Shown: in pieces, positions 16,860 through 25,299 of the stretch
How positions within the stretch are numbered: position 1 is the stretch's first letter
Layout of the letters: the number at the start of each line of letters is the position of its first letter
Assembly (NCBI RefSeq): GCF_007971525.1
Contig: NZ_CP042437.1
Coordinates: 5,208,001-5,272,000 of the forward strand
Source: Mucilaginibacter ginsenosidivorax
GTDB taxonomy: Bacteria > Bacteroidota > Bacteroidia > Sphingobacteriales > Sphingobacteriaceae
DNA length: 64,000 nt
Reading direction: 5' to 3'
Notes under the pieces: model-generated
The model's input: the letters and a program-made list of their open reading frames with translations, nothing else
Database searches by the model: none
What the model was told of the DNA's origin: nothing
Program-made: the position numbers and the translations under genes

Positions 16860-18296
16860 ATGGCAAAAGATTCCGGACAACCAAAAATGAAACATGAGCT
16901 TGGGCTGCTTGATGGCACCATGCTGGTAGCAGGCTCCATGATAGGCTCAGGTATATTTATAGTTGCTGCCGACATTGTACGTAATGTAGGCTCAGCAGGT
17001 TGGCTCATAGCCATTTGGCTAATAACCGGTTTCATGACATTGACAGCAGCATTAAGCTACGGCGAGCTGAGCGGCATGTACCCCAAAGCAGGCGGACAGT
17101 ACGTTTACCTGAAAGAAGCCTACAATAAACTTGTTGCTTTTTTATACGGCTGGAGTTTTTTCGCGGTGATACAAACCGGTACCATAGCTGCGGTTGGTGT
17201 GGCTTTTTCAAAATTTACGGCGTATTTGATCCCGGCGGTAAGTGAGGATAATATTCTGTTTCAGCAAGGCTTTATAAAAATAAGCGCGGCACAGCTTGTC
17301 TCTATCGGTGTTATTTTAATATTAACATTTATAAATACCCGCGGCGTTAAAAGCGGCAAGCTGATACAAACCACTTTTACCTTAACCAAACTGTTAAGTT
17401 TATTCGGGCTGATTATTTTTGGTTTCGTAGCCTTAAAACCTGAGGTATGGCACGCCAACTGGAGCAACGCCTGGGATTTACACAACCTGAATAAAGATGG
17501 CACTTTTACAAAATTGGGGCTTGGTGCTGCATTAGGAGCTGTTGCATCGGCTATGGTAGGTTCAATATTCAGCAGCGATTCGTGGAACAACGTCACTTTT
17601 ATAGCAGGCGAAATGCGCAATCCCAAGCGTGATGTAGCATTGAGCTTGTTTTTAGGCACCATGATAGTAACTGTTATTTATGTGGCAGCAAACGTGGTTT
17701 ACACGGGTGTATTACCGCTGCATGAAATTGCTACAGCCGAAAAGGACAGGGTTGCTGTAACCGCATCGCATGTTATTTTTGGAGATATTGGTACTAAACT
17801 GATTGCTGTGATGATCATGATATCAACTTTTGGCTGTAACAACGGTTTAATTATGGCAGGTGCAAGAGTATATTATACCATGGCAAAGGACGGGCTGTTT
17901 TTTAAGAAGACAAGCGAGTTAAATAAATTTGCGGTGCCTGAATTTGGTTTGTGGATACAGGCTTTGCTTGCATCGGTACTTTGTTTAAGCGGGCGCTATG
18001 GCGACTTGCTGGATATGATATCATTAGTGGTGGTAATATTTTATGTGCTTACCATTATTGGTATTTACATTTTACGCATAAAAAAACCAGGATTAGACCG
18101 GCCCTATAAAGCTTTTGGCTATCCGGTGTTGCCTGCCATCTATATTTTGATGGGGATTGCGTTTTGTATTCTGTTGCTCATTTACAAAAGTACCTATTCG
18201 GTATTTGGCCTGGGTATTGTGTTAATTGGTATCCCGATATATTTTATCACCAAGGGGAACGTTAAAGAGCAGGATGAAACGGTTATTGATAGTTAG
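16860..18296 (+). CDS. APC-superfamily amino acid permease (LAT/SteT-like)
   Basis: A 478-aa transporter with about 12 membrane segments. The TM1 signature is G-S-M-I-G-S-G-I-F-I-V, and the TM3 region has M-Y-P-K-A-G-G-Q-Y-V-Y-L, as in SteT and the L-type amino acid exchangers. S-S-D-S-W-N-N-V-T-F lies in TM6, followed by E-M-R-N-P-K-R-D. It probably exchanges or imports neutral amino acids. Its 3' end overlaps the next gene by 23 bases, so the pair is cotranscribed; recovery of amino acids or D-Ala released during wall turnover is one possible link. Confidence 0.92.
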   Translation: MAKDSGQPKMKHELGLLDGTMLVAGSMIGSGIFIVAADIVRNVGSAGWLIAIWLITGFMTLTAALSYGELSGMYPKAGGQYVYLKEAYNKLVAFLYGWSFFAVIQTGTIAAVGVAFSKFTAYLIPAVSEDNILFQQGFIKISAAQLVSIGVILILTFINTRGVKSGKLIQTTFTLTKLLSLFGLIIFGFVALKPEVWHANWSNAWDLHNLNKDGTFTKLGLGAALGAVASAMVGSIFSSDSWNNVTFIAGEMRNPKRDVALSLFLGTMIVTVIYVAANVVYTGVLPLHEIATAEKDRVAVTASHVIFGDIGTKLIAVMIMISTFGCNNGLIMAGARVYYTMAKDGLFFKKTSELNKFAVPEFGLWIQALLASVLCLSGRYGDLLDMISLVVVIFYVLTIIGIYILRIKKPGLDRPYKAFGYPVLPAIYILMGIAFCILLLIYKSTYSVFGLGIVLIGIPIYFITKGNVKEQDETVIDS

Positions 18297-19680
18297 TTTA
18301 TTTATTTTAAGCGGGCAGGTTTATGCCCAGGATCTGCAATCGAAATTATCAGCTGCATTTAACAGGTTACAGGCCGATAGCCAGTGCCGTTTTGCATCGC
18401 TTTCGCTCACTGTTTTAGACGCGAAAACCGGCGAACAGGTATTTGCCGCCAGCCCTAATATGGGGCTGGCTACGGCATCAACCCTAAAAACTATTACCAG
18501 TATTACAGCGTTTAATGTTTTGGGTGCCGATTTCAGGTACCAAACCCAATTGGGCTATAACGGCGAAATTACTGCCGACGGCACACTCAATGGTGATATC
18601 ATCATTAAAGGATCAGGCGACCCCACCCTGGGCAGCTGGCGGTACGAGCAAACTAAAGAAGCTCATGTACTTGCCTTAATGGTTGATGCGCTTAAAACTG
18701 CCGGCATCAAAAAAATAAATGGCCGTATGATTGGCGATGATAGCATCTTCGGCACACAATCTATCCCCGAAGGCTGGATCTGGCAGGATATTGGCAATTA
18801 CTATGGCGCCGGAACCTCGGGCCTTTGCTGGCGCGAAAACCAATTTGATATTAAGTTGCGTACCAGCGCTGTGGGCAATCCTATTGGCGTTTCGTACACT
18901 GTGCCCAATGTATCGTACCTTACTTTTAAAAGCGAATTGGTTAATGGCCCGGCAGGCAGCGGCGACAATGCCTATGCCTTTTTGCCCGTTGGCAGTAAAG
19001 TGATGTACCTGCGCGGCAGCTACGCTATTGATAAAGATAAAAAAAACATCTCGGCAGCTACGCCCGATGCCGCTTATGATGCTGCGTTGCGCTTGTCGGA
19101 TACGTTGAAGAAATTAGGCATTGCGGTCGGGTTCGATCCCGAGTCTGTTGCCACATTAACGGCAAAAGGATTAAAAGCACCTTTGATCACCAAAAACCTG
19201 GCTGCTATTCCATCGCCGCCGCTCAGCCGGATCATTTACTGGCTCAATCAAAAAAGTATTAACCTGTATGCCGAGCAGCTGCTTAAAACCATAGCCTGGA
19301 AACAGGGCCGTAAACCCAGCACCGCAAACGGGGTAGAAGAAGTACAGAAATTTTGGCAGGCCCGCGGTATCGACGCGAATAGTATAAACACCTACGATGG
19401 CAGTGGCCTCTCGCCCGGCGATAGGGTAAGTACCAATACCATGGCCCGCATTTTGCAATCGGCCAAAAAAGAAAGCTGGTTTCCTGATTTTTATGAAAGC
19501 CTGCCCGTTTACAACGATATGAAAATGAAAAGCGGCACCATCAACAGCGTGCTTTGCTATGCCGGTTACCAAACCCACAACGGCCGCGAACTCTGCTTTT
19601 CTATCATGGTCAATAACTTCAGCGGGTCAAGCAGGGGAATTAAGGAAAAGATGTTCAGGGTGTTGGATGTGTTGAAGTAG
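18274..19680 (+). CDS. dacB: D-alanyl-D-alanine carboxypeptidase/endopeptidase, PBP4 family
   Basis: A 468-aa periplasmic peptidase that trims or cleaves peptidoglycan cross-links. The ATG at 18274 gives a clean signal peptide (M-K-R-L-L-I-V-S-L-F, cleaved after V-Y-A-Q). The nucleophile motif is S69-T-L-K72. The S-G-L-S segment in Y-D-G-S-G-L-S-P-G-D and K-S-G-T near the C-terminus complete the S13-family active site. The long insertion between the first and second motif is typical of PBP4. The frame can be extended 16 codons upstream into the permease gene, but that would place extra residues before the signal peptide. Confidence 0.92.
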   Translation: MKRLLIVSLFILSGQVYAQDLQSKLSAAFNRLQADSQCRFASLSLTVLDAKTGEQVFAASPNMGLATASTLKTITSITAFNVLGADFRYQTQLGYNGEITADGTLNGDIIIKGSGDPTLGSWRYEQTKEAHVLALMVDALKTAGIKKINGRMIGDDSIFGTQSIPEGWIWQDIGNYYGAGTSGLCWRENQFDIKLRTSAVGNPIGVSYTVPNVSYLTFKSELVNGPAGSGDNAYAFLPVGSKVMYLRGSYAIDKDKKNISAATPDAAYDAALRLSDTLKKLGIAVGFDPESVATLTAKGLKAPLITKNLAAIPSPPLSRIIYWLNQKSINLYAEQLLKTIAWKQGRKPSTANGVEEVQKFWQARGIDANSINTYDGSGLSPGDRVSTNTMARILQSAKKESWFPDFYESLPVYNDMKMKSGTINSVLCYAGYQTHNGRELCFSIMVNNFSGSSRGIKEKMFRVLDVLK

Positions 19681-19705
19681 CCCCCTAACCCCCTGAAGGG
19701 GAGTG
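19680..19705. repeat. GC-rich palindromic repeat family B, single arm
   Basis: CCCCCTAACCCCCTGAAGGG, immediately after the dacB stop codon, matches the left arm of the complete copy at 55938. No right arm is found nearby. Confidence 0.65.
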
Positions 19706-19716
19706 AATGAGTCGTA

Positions 19717-19875
19717 TTATTTATTTTGACCGGGAAGGCCGGCGTTTTTTAATGTTTCTTTTGCTTTTTCCACCTTTTTTAAAACAAAAGGATCGTTAGC
19801 ATGGCTTTTAACTTCGCTGTTAACAACATGGCCTGGTGTTTTTTCTTTTGATGTGTTTTTTACAATAGCAGGCAT
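19717..19875 (-). CDS. Small conserved-looking hypothetical protein, 52 aa
   Basis: A Lys- and Asn-rich soluble peptide beginning M-P-A-I-V-K-N. The ATG at 19875 is preferred over one ten codons upstream, which would add an unrelated M-I-I-K-F-Q-K-G stretch. No signal peptide or motif is recognised. Similar short Lys-rich proteins occur in related genomes as far as I recall, but I cannot name a family. Confidence 0.5.
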   Translation of the reverse strand: MPAIVKNTSKEKTPGHVVNSEVKSHANDPFVLKKVEKAKETLKNAGLPGQNK

Positions 19876-19915
19876 ATTCGTTCCTTTCTGAAATTTGATA
19901 ATCAAATATAATCAA

Positions 19916-20365
19916 TTACTTTTTGCGTACCAAAAAAGTTTCGTAATTGATGCTGTTTGGTATGAATTCACACCATTCATTATTTTTTAGCCCATACACT
20001 TCAAAATCCATACTAATGTGCAACCACAAATTCGTTATGCTTATTTGATATAACCTTGTCCGCGATGCGGTACTTCCTTCTGCATAAATATAATGATTGC
20101 CGTTGTGCTGGCTGAAATCAATAATAGCATTGGCAACTGTTGCTAATACGGTATCTCTATCTTCATTATTGCTAACTACGCTATCATCTAACTCTCCGGT
20201 ATCTGGGTGAGAATCACCAAAAGCTAAATTGTAAACAGGTGGCTCCTGGTTTGGGATTTTCGTAAACGAGATCAGTTTTCTAATTCGGCCTTTTGGCCCT
20301 TCACTGTAAAATTCATAATCGTGATAATCATTGCTGTTTAAATATGAATAGTGTTTTAGGTTCAT
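19916..20365 (-). CDS. Hypothetical protein, 149 aa (possibly DUF6934)
   Basis: A soluble protein with an N-terminus rich in Tyr (Y-S-Y-L-N-S-N-D-Y-H-D-Y-E-F-Y-S-E-G), then P-K-G-R-I-R-K-L-I-S-F-T. The pattern 'YEFYSEGPKG ... I...F...' agrees with what I recall of a Bacteroidota family of unknown function called DUF6934; this assignment is from memory. No signal peptide. Often such genes are scattered in several copies. It is not clearly linked to its neighbours. Confidence 0.6.
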   Translation of the reverse strand: MNLKHYSYLNSNDYHDYEFYSEGPKGRIRKLISFTKIPNQEPPVYNLAFGDSHPDTGELDDSVVSNNEDRDTVLATVANAIIDFSQHNGNHYIYAEGSTASRTRLYQISITNLWLHISMDFEVYGLKNNEWCEFIPNSINYETFLVRKK

Positions 20366-20494
20366 GAAACTAATATTTCCTTTTGGCTAAACTGAATACC
20401 AAACTTAGTAATTTTCAGCTACCATATTTAATAATCAGGATTTAGCTTTATTTTGCACCGATATATTATCCTAACTTTTATCACGATTTAATCC

Positions 20495-21487
20495 ATGAAA
20501 TACGCTTTTACGTTTACTCTCCTATTTACATGTTTAACATCAATTGCGCAGACTAAAAACCTGCTGTATGGCAATTGGATAAAAACCAGGTTAACCTATC
20601 AAAACGGTAAAGAGCTAAATGACGATGATACCAGGAAATTCGAATACCTAAAATTCAGCTTTAGCCAGGACGGCAAATTTGCATTGGCATACAATTACGA
20701 TTATAAGGGCGGTAGTTTTCCCTTTGTTTTAAACGGAGATACTTTACAATATGGGGCTAACCTTGTACATATAGATAAACTAACTAAAGATTCACTGATT
20801 TTTACGCAATGGATTAACAACAAATTTGACAATCCAAATTGTTTAAAATATTATTTTGCAGCTGAGGCGGAGTATCAAAAAGCAATTCCATTAACGGCCA
20901 ATGACGTAGTTTCGGTAAGCCAAACAGATACGCTTTATAGGGCGAGCGAAAAAATTTACGCTGGGTTTAAAGAAGATGACGGGTTTAGGCAATTAGTGTC
21001 AGATGCGGTTAAAGGATTACAGCAGCAAACCCCGATAAACGATCACTTTTTGGCAACTTTTACAATTAATAAAGCAGGCGAGGCAGTAGGTTTGCAAATT
21101 ATAAATGGAATTAACCGTGAATTTGACAGACAGTTTAATAAGGTATTTGAAAAAAATAAAAAGAAATGGATTCCGGCGACTTTTAAAGGCAACGCTGTTA
21201 ACGTACAAATGAAAACGGAAATTCGTTTTACAAACTATTCAAAATACCCGGTTTATCAACGGTATGCACAATTAGGAACTGATGCAATGTATCAAGGTGA
21301 TTTTAACCTTGCATTGTTTAATTTTGATAAAGCGTTAAAGAATTATGCCGAAGGCGATATTTATTATAAAATGGCTTTATGCCAGATTATGCTTGGCAAT
21401 ATAGAAGAGGCCTGTAGCGATATGCTAAAATCTGAAGCGTTGGATTATACTGCAGCTACCGGGTTGAAAAGAAAATATTGTCATTAA
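20495..21487 (+). CDS. Secreted protein with lipocalin-like, TonB-C-like and TPR parts
   Basis: A 330-aa product. The signal peptide is cleaved after I-A-Q (about residue 19). The next 110 residues resemble a small beta-barrel 'lipocalin-like' domain (L-L-Y-G-N-W-I-K-T start). Residues about 180-250 resemble the C-terminal fold of TonB energy-transducer proteins (A-T-F-T-I-N-K-A-G-E-A-V-G). The end holds one or two TPR-like helices-pairs (A-M-Y-Q-G-D-F-N-L-A-L-F-N-F-D-K-A-L). It is probably periplasmic or outer-membrane associated. The function is unknown; domain calls are by eye. Confidence 0.65.
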   Translation: MKYAFTFTLLFTCLTSIAQTKNLLYGNWIKTRLTYQNGKELNDDDTRKFEYLKFSFSQDGKFALAYNYDYKGGSFPFVLNGDTLQYGANLVHIDKLTKDSLIFTQWINNKFDNPNCLKYYFAAEAEYQKAIPLTANDVVSVSQTDTLYRASEKIYAGFKEDDGFRQLVSDAVKGLQQQTPINDHFLATFTINKAGEAVGLQIINGINREFDRQFNKVFEKNKKKWIPATFKGNAVNVQMKTEIRFTNYSKYPVYQRYAQLGTDAMYQGDFNLALFNFDKALKNYAEGDIYYKMALCQIMLGNIEEACSDMLKSEALDYTAATGLKRKYCH

Positions 21488-21583
21488 TGATAGCTAAACA
21501 ATGAGAATTTAACAGTTCCCAAACGAAAATTTTGAAATCAATATTATGCCGTTCATTATAAGTGATTTACAAATCGATATATC

Positions 21584-21985
21584 ATGAAAAAATTAAGCAC
21601 CGCAGCAATCCTTTTGACAATTTTTGCCTTTTCAGCCTGCAAACCAAAAGCTAACCCCGCCGACGCCGTAAAAAGCATCAAATTTAAATTTACAGAGCTT
21701 GGGCGCGAAACCCAGTTCAGGATCACCTGCGATAAATTTGATTACTATTTTCCGGAGGGTAAGGTTAAGAATTTTACCAGCGCAACAGGGATTGATAGTG
21801 TGATGAACTTGCTTACCGGCTTAAAGCTGGCCGGAGAAGGCATTCAGCCCGATGTAAGGGGAAAGATTTATATCACGCACGCCGGCAAAGCGGTAGATAC
21901 GCTCTGCGTAGGCGTAAAAGCTTTGGACTATAAGGGGACTACTTACGAAACACCCCAGGAGTTATTGGTGTTGATACAGAAATAA
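21584..21985 (+). CDS. Hypothetical lipoprotein, 133 aa
   Basis: The signal peptide ends in a lipobox (F-S-A-C, Cys19), followed by a K-P-K-A-N-P linker. The mature domain is about 110 residues, mostly beta, with no motif I recognise. It follows the previous secreted protein by about 100 bases on the same strand and may share its transcript. An envelope location is likely. Confidence 0.65.
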   Translation: MKKLSTAAILLTIFAFSACKPKANPADAVKSIKFKFTELGRETQFRITCDKFDYYFPEGKVKNFTSATGIDSVMNLLTGLKLAGEGIQPDVRGKIYITHAGKAVDTLCVGVKALDYKGTTYETPQELLVLIQK

Positions 21986-22047
21986 AAGTTATTGTGACTG
22001 GTAAGGGCCGGAACAACAAAGAGAGATGAGGTTAAAATAAAAGACTG

Positions 22048-22129
22048 TCATCCTGAGGGACGAAGGATCTGTTTGCGAACTTTTATATCGGTCGTGCACA
22101 GCTGATAGATCTTTCGTACCTCAGGATGA
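22048..22129. repeat. Palindromic repeat with CATCCTGAGG arms
   Basis: Arms at 22048-22070 and 22107-22129 pair over 21 of 23 positions (TCATCCTGAGG...GGATCT against its complement). Repeats with CATCCTGAG...GAAGGATCT arms are common in Bacteroidota intergenic DNA as I recall. It lies between convergent genes. Confidence 0.75.
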
Positions 22130-22162
22130 TAGGAAAATTGTAATCAAGATGCCGCTTTTTAA

Positions 22163-22206
22163 ACAACAAAGCCTTTGGTAACATATGTTACCAAGGGCTT
22201 TGTTGT
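22163..22206 (-). terminator. Terminator-like long palindrome after osmC
   Basis: A 44-base palindrome with one non-paired position (outer arms ACAACAAAGCC/GGCTTTGTTGT, centre TTGGTAACATATGTTACCAA). It lies 15 bases downstream of the minus-strand osmC stop and just after the repeat that ends the lipoprotein region, so it could end transcripts from both sides. Confidence 0.7.
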
Positions 22207-22220
22207 AAAATTATATCTGC

Positions 22221-22640
22221 TTACGCGTAAGTAACATTTAAAGTAAATGGCACGCTCAATGCTTTTGATATAATGCAATTTGCTTTTGCATCTTCGGCAA
22301 TGGCTTTAAATTTAGCTTCATCTACGCCATCAATTGCCGTGGCTTTTAACTCTAAATGAATCCCTGTTATGCTTAGTGCCTGCATATCAAGGTCAAGAAT
22401 GGCATCAGTGGTAAGGTCGCCCGGGGTAAAACCGACCTGGGTTAAAGCAGCGCCAACAGCCATAGTAAAGCAGCCTGCATGAGCGGCGGCAATCAGCTCT
22501 TCGGGGTTGGTGCCAATACCATCGGCAAAGCGGGTTTTAAAAGAGTATTGAGTTTTGTTAAGCACGGTGCTTTGAGTGGTAATTTCTCCGCTGCCGGTCT
22601 GTAAGGTGCCGTTCCAATGGGCATTTGCTGTACGTTTCAT
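22221..22640 (-). CDS. osmC: OsmC-type peroxiredoxin
   Basis: A 139-aa cytosolic thiol peroxidase that reduces organic hydroperoxides. The two redox cysteines are visible: Cys57 in H-A-G-C-F-T-M and Cys122 in K-A-N-C-I-I-S-K-A-L, at the usual spacing. The N-P-E-E-L-I-A-A-A-H motif and the length fit the OsmC subfamily rather than the longer Ohr. It lies downstream of the OYE-family gene on the same strand with an 80-base gap holding a short repeat, so cotranscription is possible and would join two oxidative/electrophile-stress enzymes. Confidence 0.93.
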   Translation of the reverse strand: MKRTANAHWNGTLQTGSGEITTQSTVLNKTQYSFKTRFADGIGTNPEELIAAAHAGCFTMAVGAALTQVGFTPGDLTTDAILDLDMQALSITGIHLELKATAIDGVDEAKFKAIAEDAKANCIISKALSVPFTLNVTYA

Positions 22641-22680
22641 AGTTTGTGTTTTTTATTGTTTGTGGTTGTGTGTTGATTGC

Positions 22681-22700
22681 GTCTTAACTCTTGATTCTTG
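22681..22700. repeat. 20-base repeat shared with 55540-55559
   Basis: GTCTTAACTCTTGATTCTTG occurs here and again, identically, at 55540-55559, where it is part of a perfect hairpin. A second partial unit (TCTCTTGATTCTTC) follows here. Confidence 0.7.
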
Positions 22701-22720
22701 TCTCTTGATTCTTCTTCAAA

Positions 22721-23788
22721 CTACCATTTCGCCCGCACGTATTGGGCTGGCCACTCTACTTCGTGACCGAGCTCATGAGCGGCACGTAAAGCAAAATGCG
22801 GGTCGCGCAGCATTTCGCGGGCTATAAATATCACGTCGGCTTCGCCTTCCTGTATAATTTCGTCGGCCTGGTGTGGTTTGGTTATTAAGCCTACCGCCCC
22901 GGTAAGTATACCACTTTCTTTTTTAACTTTCTCGGCAAATTCAACCTGGTAACCTGGTTTTAACGGTATTTTAACACCGGCGATGTTGCCGCCTGTCGAG
23001 CAGTCAATAAGGTCGATACCTTTATCTTTTAATATTTTGGCAAGCGCTACCGAATCATCGGCTGTCCAGGCGCCTTCGGTCCATTCAGTTGCCGATATGC
23101 GCACAAACAGCGGGTTTTCTGCCGGCCAAACTTCCTGTACGCTTTCAATAACTTCCAATAAAAAACGGATCCGGTTCTCAAACGGGCCTCCGTATTCATC
23201 CGTACGTTTATTACTTGCCGGCGATAAAAACTCGTGCAGTAAATAGCCGTGTGCGCCATGCAGTTCAATTACGTCGAAACCTGCGGCCACAGCCCTTGCA
23301 GCAGCGGCTTTAAAATCAGCTTTAATTTTTTCGATGCCGGCTTTGTCCAATGCTAAAGGTGCTTCCTCGCTGTCAACAAACGCAATGGCGCTTGGTGCGT
23401 ATGCCTTCCATCCGTTAGGCTCATTTGATGGCACTTGTTTGCCCCCCAGCCACGGCTGCAGGTGACTGGCTTTACGGCCTGCATGTGCCAGTTGTGTGCC
23501 TGCATAAGCGCCATGGGCGTGTAAAAAATCGGTAATCTGTTTTAGTTTGGTGATGTGTTCATCTTTATAAAGGCCCAGGTCGGCAGAAGAAATGCGGCCT
23601 TCGGGAGATACTGCGGTGGCTTCGGTAATAATTAAAGCTGCACCACCAACAGCCATGCCGCCAAGGTGTACCAGGTGCCAGTCGTTAGCGAAACCGTCTT
23701 CGCTGGAATATTCGCACATGGGCGATACCACGATGCGGTTTTTAAGTTCGATGTTCTTTATTTTAAGGGGTGAGAATAGATGGGGCAT
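22721..23788 (-). CDS. Old Yellow Enzyme family flavin oxidoreductase (YqjM-like)
   Basis: A 355-aa FMN-dependent ene-reductase that reduces activated C=C bonds with NAD(P)H. The ATG at 23788 gives the typical start (H-L-F-S-P-L-K-I-K-N). Cys25 in S-P-M-C-E-Y marks the thermophilic-like/YqjM branch. H-G-A-H-G-Y-L-L-H-E-F-L-S-P carries the substrate-binding histidines, and Q-L-A-H-A-G-R the flavin contact. The frame extends 43 codons upstream, but that region lacks any family feature and holds the promoter. It is divergent from the hydrolase gene at 23995. Confidence 0.93.
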   Translation of the reverse strand: MPHLFSPLKIKNIELKNRIVVSPMCEYSSEDGFANDWHLVHLGGMAVGGAALIITEATAVSPEGRISSADLGLYKDEHITKLKQITDFLHAHGAYAGTQLAHAGRKASHLQPWLGGKQVPSNEPNGWKAYAPSAIAFVDSEEAPLALDKAGIEKIKADFKAAAARAVAAGFDVIELHGAHGYLLHEFLSPASNKRTDEYGGPFENRIRFLLEVIESVQEVWPAENPLFVRISATEWTEGAWTADDSVALAKILKDKGIDLIDCSTGGNIAGVKIPLKPGYQVEFAEKVKKESGILTGAVGLITKPHQADEIIQEGEADVIFIAREMLRDPHFALRAAHELGHEVEWPAQYVRAKW

Positions 23789-23958
23789 ATGTTTTTGTTT
23801 GGTACAAATATGGTAAGTAACATTGATTGTAACCACACTGTTTTGTAAAATAGATATAAGCTGAAAGCCGGAAGGCCTAAAGCAGAAAGCTAATTGCCGG
23901 AAAAAAGCTTTTAGCATCCGAACTTGGTTTTATGCTTTTCGGTCGGATGTAAATTCTT

Positions 23959-23966
23959 TAGCTTTG
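23959..23966 (+). promoter_or_regulatory. -7 element (TAGCTTTG) before the dienelactone-hydrolase-like gene
   Basis: An exact TAnnTTTG octamer lies 28 bases before the ATG at 23995. No convincing -33 element is seen at the expected spacing. Confidence 0.5.
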
Positions 23967-23994
23967 AAAATCATCGCAATTTGTTCAATCAGTT

Positions 23995-24699
23995 ATGAAT
24001 AACAAAAATTATATCGAACTAAAAGTTGCCGACGGAAGTATAATGGCCGCTTACACAGCTTTTCCTGAAGTTAATACGGCTGGGTCGCCCGCTATTATTG
24101 TATTGCAGGAAGCTTTCGGCGTTAATAACCATATCCGGCATGTTGCCGGTAGATTTGCGGCCGCGGGCTACGTTGCGGTTGCTCCTGAGCTTTTTCATCG
24201 TACGGCGCCAAATGGTTTTGCAGGTGATTATGCGGATTTTAGTACGGTAACACCACACACATCAAAACTAACTAACGATGGTTTTAAAGCCGACCTGGAA
24301 GCTGTTTGGGAATGGCTAAATACCCAAACCAATGTTGATATAAGCCGGGTATATGCCATTGGTTATTGCATGGGCGGTAGGGTAGCTTTTATAGCCAATA
24401 CTTTATTGCCTCTAAAAGCAGCTGTATCCTATTATGGCGGCGGGCTTGACAAAGTTGCGTACCTGGCGGCCGACCTGCATGGCAAACACTTGTTTATTTG
24501 GGGTGGGAAGGATGCGCATATCAAGGATGACAATATCAATGCTCTAATAGGTGCAGTTGAAGCTGCCGACAAGGATTACATCAACGTAAAAATATCTTAT
24601 GCCGACCACGGCTTTAACTGCGACGAGCGGTCAAGTTATCACGAAGCAGCATCCAAAGAGGCCTGGGCCTTAGTTATGGCTTTTTTGGGCGGGGCTTAA
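23995..24699 (+). CDS. Dienelactone hydrolase family protein
   Basis: A 234-aa cytosolic alpha/beta hydrolase. The catalytic triad is readable: nucleophile Cys125 in I-G-Y-C-M-G-G, Asp173 in G-K-D-A-H and His205 in A-D-H-G-F-N-C. The Cys nucleophile is the mark of dienelactone hydrolases, which open lactone rings in aromatic catabolism. No other aromatic pathway genes are nearby, so the true substrate is probably another ester or lactone. The divergent ene-reductase suggests a shared detoxification role, which is inferred. Confidence 0.9.
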   Translation: MNNKNYIELKVADGSIMAAYTAFPEVNTAGSPAIIVLQEAFGVNNHIRHVAGRFAAAGYVAVAPELFHRTAPNGFAGDYADFSTVTPHTSKLTNDGFKADLEAVWEWLNTQTNVDISRVYAIGYCMGGRVAFIANTLLPLKAAVSYYGGGLDKVAYLAADLHGKHLFIWGGKDAHIKDDNINALIGAVEAADKDYINVKISYADHGFNCDERSSYHEAASKEAWALVMAFLGGA

Positions 24700-24712
24700 A
24701 ATAGCGGGTTGT

Positions 24713-25150
24713 TCAGGATGCAGTTTCTTCTTCATCCTCGTAGTTTTCATCTTCCAAATCCAGCCGGCAAATCCAAACCCCTAATAACAAAGGGAGTAAA
24801 AATGGCAGCAGCATGGCCGATAGCTCGAAGGGCGAATAAGCGTTTTTAGCTGCCGATGCGCCAATAAATACCAAAATAATAACAATACCCAATGCAAGCG
24901 ATACCCGTTGCTTAACAGCAATGGCGGTTGAATTCCTGGTCATTCGGGGGATAATAAAGGTAAGCAGCGCGCCCAGCGGGCAGGTAAGCACAATTAATAC
25001 CCCAACCGATAATGGATATTCTTTAATAAAGGCGATGGATAGGATACTCCCGGAGTGAAAGAAAAACTGGCTTACAAGGATTTGTAGCACGGGTGCAATG
25101 ATCACCATAGTTAGCCACACCTTAAAACTGTAAAATTGCGCCGGATCCAT
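24713..25150 (-). CDS. Hypothetical membrane protein, 145 aa
   Basis: Four hydrophobic segments (about residues 12-30, 46-66, 80-100 and 112-128) and an acidic C-terminal tail (D-L-E-D-E-N-Y-E-D-E-E-E). Probably an inner-membrane protein of unknown function. It converges on the hydrolase gene with a 13-base gap. I recognise no family. Confidence 0.65.
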   Translation of the reverse strand: MDPAQFYSFKVWLTMVIIAPVLQILVSQFFFHSGSILSIAFIKEYPLSVGVLIVLTCPLGALLTFIIPRMTRNSTAIAVKQRVSLALGIVIILVFIGASAAKNAYSPFELSAMLLPFLLPLLLGVWICRLDLEDENYEDEEETAS

Positions 25151-25299
25151 AGGCTATTATTGTTAAAGAAGTAAATATAAAAGATATCGGCTTTCAAACA
25201 AGGGATGCACCGTACGCGGTAAAAAATAATGGGAAACAATGCTTAAGTTTGAAATGTTAAGGCTGATTTATCTACTCATCCTGTTAAACAATTGGTAAT

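Noticed and set aside
23789..23917. Extension of the ene-reductase upstream
   Set aside because: No family similarity, and it would cover the divergent promoter; the family start is M-P-H-L-F-S-P-L.
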